Assembly (NCBI GenBank): GCA_007570785.1
Contig: ML660774.1
Span: 4,953,433-5,017,432, forward strand
DNA: 64,000 bases
Reading direction: 5' to 3'
Source of the DNA: Antilocapra americana
Taxonomy: Eukaryota > Chordata > Mammalia > Artiodactyla > Antilocapridae
The notes beneath the pieces are model-generated. The model searched no databases and was not told the DNA's origin. It was given only the letters and a program-made list of their open reading frames with translations. A program made the translations under genes and the position numbers. Below, one piece after another: positions 33,829 to 45,337 of the stretch; the stretch's first letter is position 1; each line of letters begins with the position of its first letter.

Positions 33829-34826
33829 AGCCATCTAGTAAAGAAGGCTGGGACAGCTCCTAAGTCTGAAATCACCCTTGACTATGCTTTCTTGATAGAA
33901 TAGTCAGGGTGGAGTCTCCCACACTGGTCAAGTAATTTATGTCCTAAAACAATTCAACATATATATATATATATATATTTTTACTAACAGGAAAACAAAT
34001 TTTACTCTTATTAAGAAGCAAAAAAAACTCCAATAATTTGGGATTTTTTATCTCAGCATACACTTTCACACAAGCCTAAGTATTAAAAAAAGAAAAGTCT
34101 TCTTTGTAACTATAACTAGTGGTAATAGGCACATTTAACTGTAAATGTTCTAAAAACAGTAGTCTGGGACAAAGTACCCTTCAATATCAGCCTTAATCAT
34201 ACTGTTTTCTTTAAACCAGCTGCTATTGCTCACAAAAGCATAAGTTAAATATTTGCAAGAAAAATCTAGCAATCCCATAGTGAAAATACCTCTGCTATAA
34301 ATATTTTCATGTTCTAATGGGGACCTTGGGGTCTTATTCAACAAAACAATATCCCTTTCTTATGTACCAGAGATAGAAAACAGGGGGTTTGGGCCATTTT
34401 TATTGGTTTAGCTTTTTCTCGAACGGCAGTGTCAGCACGTGTGGTTCAGTGGGTCATGTTTTTCCCTTAAGTATTTTATATCATTGCTTTTTATTTTTTG
34501 ATTCTTCCCTCTTGTTGAATTTTATACCTATTCAACACAACCTAAATTTCAAAGGTGGTCAGATATAAGTGCATATTTTAAAACTTTCAAGAAAAATAGA
34601 ATATAAATAGCCATTGCACTGTCATCTTGTTTCAGATTTCCTGCTTGGGCAGTACTATTAATCACATAGAATAGACAGGCCTTCCCCCATATTCTCTCTG
34701 AAGTACCTGGATAATAGTATTTGATGCAAATTTCCTGAGTTGTTTTGCAGAATTGAAAACCTCCACCAGTGGAAGATGGTAACTATTTGATTATCTTGAG
34801 CACGTAGCTGGGGCTTCCTGGAACCT
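33829..34826. other. Stretch without a recognised gene
   Basis: About 1 kb, AT-rich, including a short (AT)n run at 33959-33977. No gene or repeat family is recognised. Confidence 0.5.
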
Positions 34827-34827
34827 T

Positions 34828-35135
34828 GCTGTTGTTCACTTTCTAAAGTGTGTCCACTCTTTGTGACCCTATGGACTGCAGCATGCCTGGCTCCCTGTCC
34901 TTCACTGTCTCCAGGAGTTTGCTCAAGTTCATGGCCTTTGATTAGGTGATGCTATCTAACCGTTTCATCCTCTGCCACCTCCCAATCTTTCCCAGCCTCA
35001 GAGTCTTTTCCAGCAAGTTGGCTCTTCATATCATGTGGTCAAAGTATTAGAGCTTCAGCATCAGTTCTTCCAATGAATATTCAGAGTTGATTTCCTGTAG
35101 GATTGACTGGTTTGATCTCCTTGCAGTCCTGGAAC
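34828..35135 (-). mobile_element. BovB 3' fragment, reverse
   Basis: Diverged reverse BovB 3' end: 'ctctttgtgaccctatggac', 'caggagtttgctcaagttca', 'cttccaatgaatattcagag' and 'tttgatctccttgcagtcct'. Several internal deletions are likely. Confidence 0.88.
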
Positions 35136-35569
35136 AGAGGATTGATAGAGTTAACTGCTAGTTCACCACCTCGTTCCCTCATTATTAGACAATCAAGGAC
35201 TGTTCATGATCTGATCATCTATCCTGTGACCCTCCCTCATCTGGCTTTTTAAAATGCTTTGCTGAAACCCTTTGGGGAGCTCAGAGCTTTTTAGGATACA
35301 AACTACTCATCTTGCCTGGCTTTGCAATAACCTGTTTTCTGCCCAGTACATGTGGAATATTCCTGGAGGCTGCTAGGATAGACCCACCGCAGCCACTTCT
35401 AAGTGGCTTTGTTCAGGGTGCTGGAGAGAACTTAGTCTGACAATGTCCTTCTCTCATTTCACAGGTGGGCCTTACTGGGCATCCTTCTGTTCTTTGAGCA
35501 AGTCCTGTGCTTTCTCCCTTCAATGTATTTACTTAGCACATCTCAATTAGCTGATATCTGAGGATTCCC
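35136..35569. other. Stretch without a recognised gene
   Basis: About 430 bases preceding an L2 3' end. Part of it could be more decayed L2, which I cannot show. Confidence 0.4.
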
Positions 35570-35845
35570 CTTCCTCTTCCTTCCTTCCACCCTGGCTGAA
35601 ATGCCACTCACTCCTCAGAACTCCTCAAAGGAAGAAATCATCTCCCCTCCCTTTGAATCCACTCTGGCATCTTGGCCCAGTTATCATTTTATAGTCTACC
35701 TTATAACCCTCTGTCTGTAATTAGATTCCTTGAAGACACAACTCTGTCTTAATTAGTCCTTAAAATGCCAGAGCACCTACCACGGTGCTCAGTACCAAGG
35801 AACACGGAGTAAATATTTACAAATCAAATGAATAAATACATTGGT
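35570..35845 (+). mobile_element. L2 LINE 3' end
   Basis: Forward L2 3' end: 'ctgaaatgccactcactcct', 'gattccttgaagacacaact' and 'agagcacctaccacggtgct', finishing in 'gtaaatatttacaaatcaaa' and the TGAATAAAT-type terminus. A textbook L2 layout, well diverged. Confidence 0.75.
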
Positions 35846-36838
35846 AGCTCCATTTACCTGTTTGCAGCAGTCTTGTTGAATCTGCCAACAACTGGTTACG
35901 GCGTGAGAGATGTTTATACAGCTGCTGCAGGAAGAGCTTAAATGGAGTAGCAGATGTATGTTGTCATAAAAATAACTCATAGAGACTGCAGGAAGAAATC
36001 AACTTAATGAAATGAATCTCTTGAGGGCCTACTAGGTGTAGATTACTCAGAAGATTTGGTCCAAGCACCAACAGAGAATGATAGTAACTTACACGTGGAT
36101 AGCTCTTCCCAGTTTCTACACAGGCTCCTCTGACCTGCAGATCTTCTCTGATTCTCTCCATACTCACACAGCAGTGGTATGATCAGGAGTATTTTTGCAA
36201 GCAGAGGGTAACAATAGATAATGTTTTTACCATTGAAGTGAAATGTTTGTTCAGAATTCTTTTTATACATTTGAATGAAAATTATTTTGGTTAGAATACT
36301 TCTATGCATTTCCATATATAATGAGAGCTGAAAACCAAGAGAGCTTTACTTCAGTAAATGAACAAGAAACTAGAGAAGGTGTATTATTTTTGAAACCACA
36401 AATGTCACTCCATTAGGATTTTTTTTTTCCAGGTCTTTGATATCTTAGGAGATCTTTCTCCCTCGCCCACAGCCCTTACATCTGGCTGTTCTCCAAAAAT
36501 GACTTGTCAGTGAAAATTTGCTCACACAGTGAAATAAAAACCCTAAGTAGATAAAGAAAAAGAGATAAATCACTTGCCAAGCTAAATGCCTTAATAGTGA
36601 GTTTATTACCTCTTGGTTTTCTTTAATGCCTTAAAAATTCTCAAACTTTGCAATAGAGACTGCATAATTGATTGGACTTCTTTCTCTTTCCTTTTTTGAA
36701 AAAGTATTTGAATTTAGAGACCAAAAAAATGGAGGAGTTTCCACTCTTAAATTTTAAAGGGGAGGAATTTATTTAAAGGAAGAGTTCATCACTAATATTT
36801 GTAATCTTTATATTTTTATAATTTCAAAGCACAGTGCA
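35846..36838. other. Stretch without a recognised gene
   Basis: About 1 kb, AT-rich. Two overlapping reverse frames (35964-36315) show no known motif. Confidence 0.5.
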
Positions 36839-36839
36839 T

Positions 36840-38092
36840 TTCTTGAATTGGGCTCCTCCAAAAACTAATCTTTTTCTTAGGGATGGTCTTGATTCCTGTC
36901 TCCTGTACAATGTCATGAACCTCCGTCCATAGTTCATCAGGCATTCTGTCTATCAGATCTAGTCCCTTAAATTTATTTCTCACTTCCACTGTATAGTCAG
37001 AAGAGATTTGATTTGGGTCATACCTGAATGGTCTAGTGGTTTTCTCCACTTTCTTCAATTTCAGTCTGAATTTGGCAATAAGGAGTTCATGATTCGAGCC
37101 ACAGTCAGCTGCCGGTCTTGTTTTTGCTGACTGTATAGAGCTTCTCCATCTTTGGCTGCAAAGAATATAATCAGTCTGATTTTGGTGATGTCCATGTGTA
37201 GAGTCATCTCTTGTGTTGTTGGAGAGGGTGCTTGCTATGACCAGTGTGTTCTCTTGGCAGAACTATATTAGTCTTTGCCCTGCTTCTTTCTGTATTCCAA
37301 GGCCAAATTTGCCTGTTAACTCCAGGTGTTTCTTGACTTCCTACTTTTGCATTCCAGTCCCCTGTAATGAAAAGGACATCTTTTTTGGGGTGTTAGTTCT
37401 AGAAGGAGGTCTTGTAGGTCTTCATAGAACTGTTCAGCTTCTTCAGTGTTACTGGTTGGGACATAGACTTGGATTATCATGATATTGAATGGCTTGCCTT
37501 GGAAACGAACAGAGATCATTCTGTCATTTTTGAGATTGCAGCCAAGTACTGCATTTCGGACTCTTGTTGACCATGATGGCTACTCCATTTTTCTAAGGGA
37601 TTCCTGCCCACAGTAGTAGGTATAAAGGTCATCTGAGTTAAATTCACCCATTCCAATCCATCTTAATTCGCCGATTCCTAGAATGTCGACGTTCACTCTT
37701 GCCATCTCCTGTTTAACCATTTCCAATTTGCCTTGATTCGTGGACCTAATATTCCAGGTTCCTATGCAATATTGCTTTTTACAGCATTGAACCCTGCTTC
37801 TATCACCAGTCCCATTCACAACTGGGTGTTGTTTTTGCTTTGGCTCCATCCCTTCATTCTTTCTGGAGTTATTTCTCCACTGATCTCCAGTAGCATATTG
37901 GGCATCTACCGACTTGGGGAGTTTCCTATCTTTTTGCCTTTTCATACTGTTCATGGGGTTCTCAAGGCAAGAATACTGAAGTGGTTTGCCATTCCCTTCT
38001 CCAGTGGACCACATTCTGTCAGACCTCTCCACCATGATCCCCCATCTTGGGTGGCCCCACATGGCATGGCTTAGTTTCATTGAGTTAGACAA
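36840..38092 (-). pseudogene. BovB endonuclease-domain remnant
   Basis: Three reverse frames (37580-38092, 37316-37519, 36816-37058) cover the apurinic-like endonuclease domain of the BovB ORF in pieces. The first has the typical start GTWNIRSTNQGKLEMVKQEM and NVDILGIGELRW. The second has FQGKPFNIMIIQVYVPTSNTEE and FYEDLQDLL. The third has RNKFKGLDLIDRMPDELW. At least two frameshifts or stops separate them, so no working enzyme can be made. Stop codons and shifts are expected for a copy of this age. Confidence 0.85.
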
Positions 38093-38261
38093 GTCTGTGG
38101 TCCATGTGATCAGATTGGCTAGTTGTCTGTGATCGTAGTTTCAGTCTGTCTGCCCTCTGATCCCCTCTCTCATTGCCTATGGTCTTATTTGGGTTTCTCT
38201 TACCTTGGATGTGGGGTCTCCGTTCACGGCTACTCCAGCAAACTGCAGCCGCTGCTCCTTA
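36840..38261 (-). mobile_element. Inverted 5' half of a near-complete BovB
   Basis: Reverse-oriented 5' half of BovB. Read on the minus strand it begins at the 5' end (38261, 'aaggagcagcggctgcagtt'), passes through the 5' leader and the endonuclease region and stops in the linker before the RT. It joins head-on to the forward 3' half at 38262-40297. About 115 bases (roughly 36870-36990) are also present in the forward half. Confidence 0.92.
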
Positions 38262-38839
38262 CCAAAGTGAGAAATAGATTTAAGGGACTAGATCTGAGAG
38301 ACACAGTGCCTGATGAACTATGGATGGAGGTTCATGACATTGAACAGGACACAGGAATCAAGACCCTCCACCAGAAAAAGAAAAGCAAAAAAGCAAAATG
38401 GCTGTCTGAGGAGGCCTTACAAATAGCTGTGAAAAGAAGAGAAGTGAAAAGCAAAGGAGAAAAGGAAAGATATTCCTATCTGAATGCAGAATTCCAAAGA
38501 ATAGCAAGGAAGGATAAGGAAGCCTTCCTCAGCAATCAATGCAAAGAAATAGAGGAAAACAACAGAATGGGAAAGACTAGAGATCTCTTCAAGAAAATTA
38601 GAGATACCAAGGGAACATTTCATGCAAAGATGGACTTGATAAAGGACAGAAATGGTATGGACCTAACAGAAGCAGAAGATATTAAGAAGAGGTGGCAAGA
38701 ATACACAGAAGAACTGTACAAAAAAGATCTTCATGACCTTGATAATCATGATGGTGTGATCACTCACTTAGAGCCAGACATCCTGGAATGTGAAGTCAAG
38801 TGGGCCTTAGGAAGCATCAGTGTGAACAAAGCTAATTGA
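38123..38839 (+). other. Chimeric open frame across the inversion junction
   Basis: A 238-codon open frame, the longest in the window. Its first roughly 46 codons are the antisense of the BovB 5' leader (38123-38261). The remainder, from VRNRFKGLDL onward, is true BovB linker and early RT sequence. The junction happens to be in frame. Nothing suggests expression, and the first segment has no known function. Confidence 0.85.
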
Positions 38840-39890
38840 GGCGATGGAATTCCAGTTGAACTCTTTCAAATCCTGAAAGATGATGCTGTGAAAGTGCTGC
38901 ACTCAATATGCCAGCAAATCTGGAAAACTCAGCAGTGGCCACAGGCCTGGAAAAGGTCAGATTCACTCCAATCCCAAAGAAAGGCAATGGCAAAGAATGC
39001 TCAAGCTACCATACAATTGCACTCATCTCACACACTAGTGAAGTAATGCTTAAAATTCTTCAAGCCAGGCTTCAGCAATACATGAACTGTGAACTTCCGA
39101 ATGTTTAAGCTGGTTTTAGAAAAGGCAGAGGAACCAGAGATCAAATTGCCAACATCTGCTGGATCATCAAGAAAGCAAGAGAATTGCAGAAAAATATCTA
39201 TTTCTGCTTTATTGACTATGCCAAAGCCTTTGATTGTGTGGATCACAATAAACTGTGGAAAATTCTGAAAGTGATGGGAATATCAGACCACCTGACCTGC
39301 CTCTTGAGAAACCTGTATGCAGGTCAGGAAGCAACAGTTAGAACTGGACATGGGACAACAGACTGGTTCCAAATATGAAAAAGAGTACGTCAAGGCTGTA
39401 TATTGTCACCCAGCTTATTTAACTTATATGCAGGATACATCATGAGAAATGCTGGCTGGAGGAAGCACAAGCTGTAATCCAGATTGCCAGGAGAAATATC
39501 AATAACCTCAGATATGCAGATGACACCACTTTTATGGCAGAAAGTGAGTAAGAACTGAAGAGCCTCTTGATGAAAGTGAAAGAGGGGAGTGAAAAAGCTG
39601 GCTTAAAATTCAACATTCAGAAAACTGAGATCATGGCATCTGGTCCCATCACTTCATGGCAAATAGGTGGGGAAATATTGGAAACAATGAGAGACTGTAT
39701 TTTAGGGGGCTCCAAAATCACCTCAGAAGGTGACTGCAGCCATGAAATTAAAAGATGGTTGCTCCTTGGAAGAAAAGTTATGACCAACCTAGACAGAATA
39801 TTAAAAGGCAGAAACATTACTTTGCCAACAAAGGTCTGTCTAGTTAAAGCTATGGTTTTTCCAGTAGTCATGTATGGGTGTGAGAGCTGA
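38262..39890 (+). pseudogene. BovB reverse-transcriptase remnant
   Basis: Forward RT region broken into at least four frames: up to the stop at 38837-38839, then 38908-39108, 39184-39378 and 39567-39890. Recognisable parts are the KKAKWLSEEALQIAVKRR linker, IPKKGNGKECSSYHTIALIS (RT fingers), FCFIDYAKAFDCVDHNKLW (first catalytic Asp) and YADD at 39513-39524, which sits a few codons before another stop (SE*). At least three in-frame stops are single-base changes from the family sequence, so it is dead by point mutation. Confidence 0.88.
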
Positions 39891-40297
39891 ACCATGAAGA
39901 AAGCTGAGTACCAAAGAATTGTTGCTTTTGACCTGTAGTGTTGGAGAAGATTCTTGAGAGTCCCTTGGACTGCAAGGAGATCCAACCAGTTCATCCTAAA
40001 GGAAATCAGTCCTTTATATTCATTGGAAGGACAGATGCTGAAGCTGAAACTCCAATACTTTGACCACCTCATGCAAAGAGTTGACCCATTGAAAAAGACC
40101 TGATGCTGGGAAATATTGAAGGCAGGAGGAGGAGGGGATGACAACAGATGAGATGGTTGGATAGCATCACTAACTCGATAGACATGAGTTTGAGCAAGCT
40201 CTGGAAGTTGGTGATAGAGAGGGAAGCCTGGTGTGCTGCAGCCCATGGGATCACCAAGACTCAGACACAACTGAGTGACTAAACTTAACTGAACTAG
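38262..40297 (+). mobile_element. Forward 3' half of the same BovB
   Basis: Forward BovB from just before the RT domain to the 3' tail. It starts 'aagtgagaaatagatttaag' at 38263 and ends 'gagtgactaaacttaactga'. Together with the inverted half it accounts for essentially the full family length in two opposite pieces of about 1.4 and 2.0 kb. Confidence 0.95.
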
Positions 40298-40412
40298 CTG
40301 TCCTGACAACCCACTCCAGTATTTTTGCCTGGAAACTTCCAGGGCCAGAGGAGCCTCGTGGGCTGCAGTTCATGGGGTCACAAAGAGTCAGACACATCTG
40401 AGCAAGTGAGTT
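40298..40412 (+). mobile_element. Bov-A SINE fragment
   Basis: Forward A-unit fragment immediately right of the BovB tail: 'acccactccagtatttttgc', 'gaggagcctcgtgggctgca' and 'agtcagacacatctgagcaa'. No tRNA-like head is present. Confidence 0.85.
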
Positions 40413-40604
40413 GTAGCAGTCCTCAGTAATTCAAGAAAATATATTTTCCAGAATTCTATCTAAAATGAGTTATTCTATGATTATTAGCTTTCATTAAAGA
40501 GATAACACATGTGTAAAGAGTAAGTAAAAGGCATACTATCTAAGAAAATAGAAAAAAATAAAATTTCAAAATGCAGTGGAAGAATTCTCTGAAGCAGTTG
40601 AGAA

Positions 40605-40658
40605 GGGATTCACATTTTGTTTCTTACATGTGGGATTCACATTTTGTTTCTTACATGT
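40605..40658. repeat. 27-base perfect tandem duplication
   Basis: Two identical adjacent 27-base units (40605-40631 and 40632-40658), each from 'gggattcac' to 'cttacatgt'. It gives a repeated GFTFCFLHV in one spurious frame. Confidence 0.96.
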
Positions 40659-40659
40659 G

Positions 40660-43580
40660 ATATTCAAAGTCAGAATCCAAGCAAGATGGCGACTCTGTCT
40701 CCTTGACAGGGAGCTAAATGTTCCCATTGGAAGGCATGAACAAACTGTCTATGAAATTAGAGTGTTTGGGTAGCAGATTATTCAACACTGATTATTCTTT
40801 TTAGCCAGAGCTGGAATAAGTGGGAAGCATCAAATTTACGACTCTTCTTTCCAGGACAGACTTTAATTACCTGTCTTGCCTTCTGTCATTGTCTCCCGTC
40901 AGCTTCCTTGCTCCTCTGTTTATTTTTATTTTGGTGTTTTTCTCTGCCTCTCCTCTGTAAAGTTGTCATAAAAGAGTTATTGTTCAAGTATGTGAACCAT
41001 TCATATTGAGATCCTCCTTCCATCCAAAAGCATAGCCTTTTTGAAGTAACTTCAAAAATATTCTATCAATCAGAAATTTGCTTTTTGAGTAGGAGTTACA
41101 AAGGCATCAAGAGGAAAATAGTCACTTAGATCTCTGTTTTGATTGGCTGAACCCCCCTAAATAATTTATATACAACTTGTAATCACAATATTTCTTGCCT
41201 GATGAGCTTCTATCTTTGAATCAATGATGGGGAAAAAAACCAATACACTAAGTTGTTGAGAGTAACCCCTGGGGAAAAGATTTCTCTATGAAAGCATTCT
41301 TACTGTAACTATTGGAAATCTGGAAATATAACAAAAAAATTGAAATTATGAAACCACTGAAGGAAACTATTGCTTGTAATCGTAGTTGTCTTCCTCACAG
41401 CTTGACTCGATGACAGCTTCAGAGTTTATTGCAGTTGGCATTGGATTGTTTTGGCTCACTAAATGGCAGTGATCTCGTCCACCCTTCATTGTGTTCAAAT
41501 TAATCAAAGGCTTTTGAAGAGATGGCTTCTGCATGCAGGGGGAAACAACTTCATTGTGGAAACAGTTGCATCTTAAATGGATACAGATGTGAAGACATTT
41601 AAAAACAGAGTTCCTGCTCAGTGTACTGCTTAGTCTTTCTTACAAAGGGACTTCTGTCTGGGACTTTTTCACCTTTTTTTTTTTTTCTAATAACAGAATC
41701 CATTATAGTGCTGCAAATTTATTAACCCAATATATACACTGCTAAGAGAGTTCTCTCAGCCAGCATTTTTGGGGGTACTGTAAAGCATAATGTAAAATAA
41801 CAACCCTAACAGTCTGTTTCTAAAACTAGAAAAGGATATATTCTTCTGCATCCTGGCTTTCCATTTTTATATGTCATGAGAGGAAAAGTGAAAAGTAGCT
41901 ATATCATAACAGTATGAGTTGCTGATCAGGGCTAGTCTTAATATTCAAGGCACTTGTAACAATTGGAAATGAATCAAAATTACTGAAAAGCGATCCTCTA
42001 ATTCACTGAGCTCTCTTATGCTCAGTGCCCTAACCATGCTCTGACAGGAAGTAGATGGATAAGAGGTACATTAGTTATTTCAGGCTACTTGGTTACAACA
42101 CGCTAAGACCACTGGACATTAAATGACATTTGAGGATGAACTGAGTCACTGAGCATATAGAGTCCATTTAATTGATAATTATGTAAAGTTATGGGCTACC
42201 TGTCACATTTTTAATTCAATTCTAAATGACTCTAAACGCCTTAATAGTATACGTTCCTATGTCTTAGCAGCATAAGAATCTGGTTTCTATTAGTAATAGG
42301 AAGCTACTATCAAAAAACAAAAAAACAGATTCAGGGTAGTCAATACTTACATTTTTCCTTCAGAATATAGTGGAAAAAACTCTATCAGCTCTCTATCCAC
42401 CATGTCATTGGTATACAAATTTATATACAGGGTTGTGAAAAGGCATTTGAAGTTGTAGTAATAATCAGGTGAAAAAATTGGAAGAGAAATTATTAGAGTT
42501 GAGATATTTGGTAAACTTCAGAAAGGAAATCTAATTCAGCAAATGTAATATCATATTTTATTGATAGTAAAATATCCCCAATTACAAAACATACAGTTAA
42601 CATAATAAGTGCTCTCAAAAAAATCCAGGATGATTCATAAAATTCCATTTTATTTTTTTGCATGAAATGTGGAAAACATATGTCTTAGAACTCACTGAAT
42701 ATGGTGATTTGGAAACTCAAGACCAATGTATTTTTTATTAAGAAATGTTTTACACAGACTCAATTAAAAAAAATCAATTTTCTCCTTGAAGTCTGTCTTC
42801 TTCTCTCCTAATTTTTTATATCTATACCATAGTATTTCTCAAAAAGAAGGGTCCACAGCATATGCCTATCTGTGATTCCAAAACCAAGCACAGAGATTGG
42901 CACAGAGGTAAGCTTGCCAATTAACACATATTTTAAAGAGTTCCATACAAGAAAAATAAGATATTGTAAGGGAGTTTTTAATCTAAATATTAAGCACAGG
43001 TTTGTCAATAGTAGGTTAAGTTTTAAAGAAATATATCATCATTCCACTTATGTATACTTATTCCTATCAAAATGTAACTAAATAACTTCCCCCAATGAAT
43101 GGGATATATACAAAAGCTAATTACTAAGTTAACCTTGAAATGAATAAAGCTATCCATAATTATTTGAAGAAAAAAAAATAAGCAGGGGAAAACCAACCAC
43201 TAGCTATTTAATGAAAAAAATCAGTGGTTGTGTGTTGATAGTACTAGCAAAGATACATGTTAATTTGCTGGTCATCAATAGTAAAATGATTAAGGTAGCA
43301 ATTAAAAGGTGTGAAGGGATCAGAATGTAATTTATTTACCTTGCAAAATGTCTGGATTGACAGCTCTGTTGTACAGATCCAGGCAGTAGAAATATTTCTT
43401 TACCATCTCATCTGCCAGTCAATCTCTAGATAAACACGAATTTCCACTAAGGACCAAGGCCAGGGCCTCTCCTCCAAAGCTGCCAGCCAAGTTGCTATTA
43501 GGATTTTTCATTATTCCACTCCCAAAGAGGTTTAAAATTGGAAAAATGCAATCAGTGTTTTGTGGATTATTACTCTAAGG
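40660..43580. other. 2.9 kb repeat-poor interval
   Basis: No repeat family is recognised apart from simple T and A runs (for example 41671-41686). Overlapping frames at 42808-43081 are short and unconvincing. An 8-base inverted repeat lies at 43194-43201 and 43223-43230. A segment from 43271 resembles one at 51979 (see findings). Confidence 0.5.
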
Positions 43581-43759
43581 CAGTGAATTTTAACCCTAGC
43601 CACACATTAGAATCACCCAGGGAGCTTTTGAAAAATACAGATGCCTAGGTCCACTCCAAGAGACTTAGATTTAATTGGCTTGGAGTAAAGTCCCAGAAAA
43701 GATATTGTCTAAAAGCTCCCCAGATGATTTTAATGTGCAACCAGGGTTAAGAACCACTG
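43581..43759 (+). mobile_element. hAT-Charlie MITE (MER5-like)
   Basis: A 179-base element bounded by imperfect terminal inverted repeats (left 'cagtgaattttaaccc', right 'gggttaagaaccactg'). Inside are 'cacattagaatcacccaggg', 'tagatttaattggcttggag' and 'gctccccagatgattttaat'. The flanks 'ctctaagg' and 'ccctaaag' are compatible with the 8-base target duplication of hAT elements. Confidence 0.8.
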
Positions 43760-43879
43760 CCCTAAAGGAAGATAAAATTCACAAATTCCCATGTTCACCC
43801 CAATGAAAAATGGAGGACTCCAGTCACTCTTAGACAATCTTTGTCTCTCCCAGGATGAAAGTGTGATGTCAAAATGGCA

Positions 43880-44050
43880 TAAAATTTGGAATCAGGAGAC
43901 CTAGCTCTGATCTCGCATCTGTTGTTTCCTGGCTGAGTAATTAACATTGGACAGATGAGTCCCATAAAGAGAGGAATCATAGTGATGCCTCTCTGCCTTA
44001 CCTTCCAGGATTTGGGCAGAATTAAACAAGACAAGCAAGGTCATGTCGAA
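43880..44050 (+). mobile_element. MIR SINE
   Basis: Forward MIR: 'ggaatcaggagacctagctc', then the cut-down core and 'ttaccttccaggatttgggc' with 'agaattaaacaagac' at the position of 'aggattaaatgag'. Confidence 0.65.
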
Positions 44051-45333
44051 GAAAGCCCAAGGAAATGGCACAGCTGTGATTAGCATACCAGGCTGTCCAT
44101 GCCTAGTCAGTCCTTGCAAATAGAATATCACTTCAGCCATCACTGACCCTAATTGGCAGGTGTATTAGAACCCGGGGAGATCAGGATAACCTTGGAAAAT
44201 CAGTAGTAGTGACTCTTGAAATACAGTATTTTGTCACAATTTCTCACCCTCTGCCTATTAATTCAGGCACACTTCTTTGCAAAAGAGAAAGAAAGTATGT
44301 TGAGTTCAAGTTCAGCTCCATCCTTCTCTGCAAACAGCTGGGAGGTCTCAGCACAGACAGAAGAAAACACTGCTCCCCGGATGTCTAGAGGTGTCAAAAA
44401 TTATCTCGCCCAGAGGTGTCTCTGGCACTGGAATAGCACTTTTTCCCTGTAAGATGTTCACTTAGCACAACCAAGGCTCTGTTGACGCTCCCCCCTCCAC
44501 AGAGAATACTCCAGCAGATGAAGCAATGCTGCCCAAAGCTCTCGTGTCTCCAAGAGTCACTGCCCACATGCAGGTCACTTCCATTCTCAGTTATTTAGAG
44601 AGGACTTCCAGGGTGACCCATACCCGCTGGGCTCTGCAGCCGAAGGAGGGACCCCCGAGGACCAGCGCCTTACCCCAGGGTTGGGAAATCCCATCCAGGA
44701 AATGAGAGCAACCCCGATAAAACAATTCAAGAGCAGGACAAGCCTACCAAGGCAATCAAGTCTTTGGCAGTGAGAGGAAATGTGGGAGTGGTCGCAAACT
44801 AGACTGCCTGTTTTCATGTTGTTTTTTCTCAGGCACAAACACAGGAAGACAGGAAGATGGTACTGATGTCTGGAACAGTCATTAGAACCAACTTGTTTTG
44901 AAATAATGATGAGACCTCTTCCTCTGACTTCCCTGGAAAGGATATTTGCTGTGGTCTTGATGCCTCCAATTAGGCTTCCAGAAGGAGAGTACTACTTGCT
45001 TTTAGGAACCTAGGTCTCTGCCCTAAACCTTTCTATGGAGGAAATGGGGCAAGGCCATCTGTCTCACTAAACTGAATGTTTAGTCCCCTTGGTTTCCAGA
45101 GAGAGAGTGGAATGTAGGCTGCTCCTGACGTTACATGGCCGTTGATGTGCTCTCTTAATAAACCCCTGATTTGCAGTCCTGTCCACCCATTGTGATGAAG
45201 GGGCTTCCTGGATGGGCCAGGCCAGAGGCTTCTGCACCAGGGAAGCCCGTTTGGTTTTGGTATCCTGAGGATATTCAGTGGCATCCATACTATGTCTTCC
45301 AATGCTAATGGTATTTGAATAGCACTTCTGTGT
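44051..45333. other. Stretch without a recognised gene
   Basis: About 1.3 kb. GC content rises at 44490-44700 and 45180-45260. An AATAAA word lies at 45159 ('cttaataaacccctgat'). I could not tie this to an LTR or a gene end. Reverse frames at 44587-44838 and 45033-45392 are not recognisable proteins. Confidence 0.4.
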
Positions 45334-45337
45334 TGTT

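Noticed and set aside
36840..40297. Active, full-length BovB
   Set aside because: The 5' half is inverted, and both halves carry frameshifts and stops.
39617..40309. 230-codon reverse open frame
   Set aside because: It is the antisense of the BovB ORF end and 3' region. Similar antisense frames appear over the other BovB copies (61418-61852), so it reflects the family's sequence, not a gene.
44940..45333. Retroviral LTR suggested by an AATAAA word and moderate GC
   Set aside because: No TG/CA ends, target duplication or second copy could be seen.
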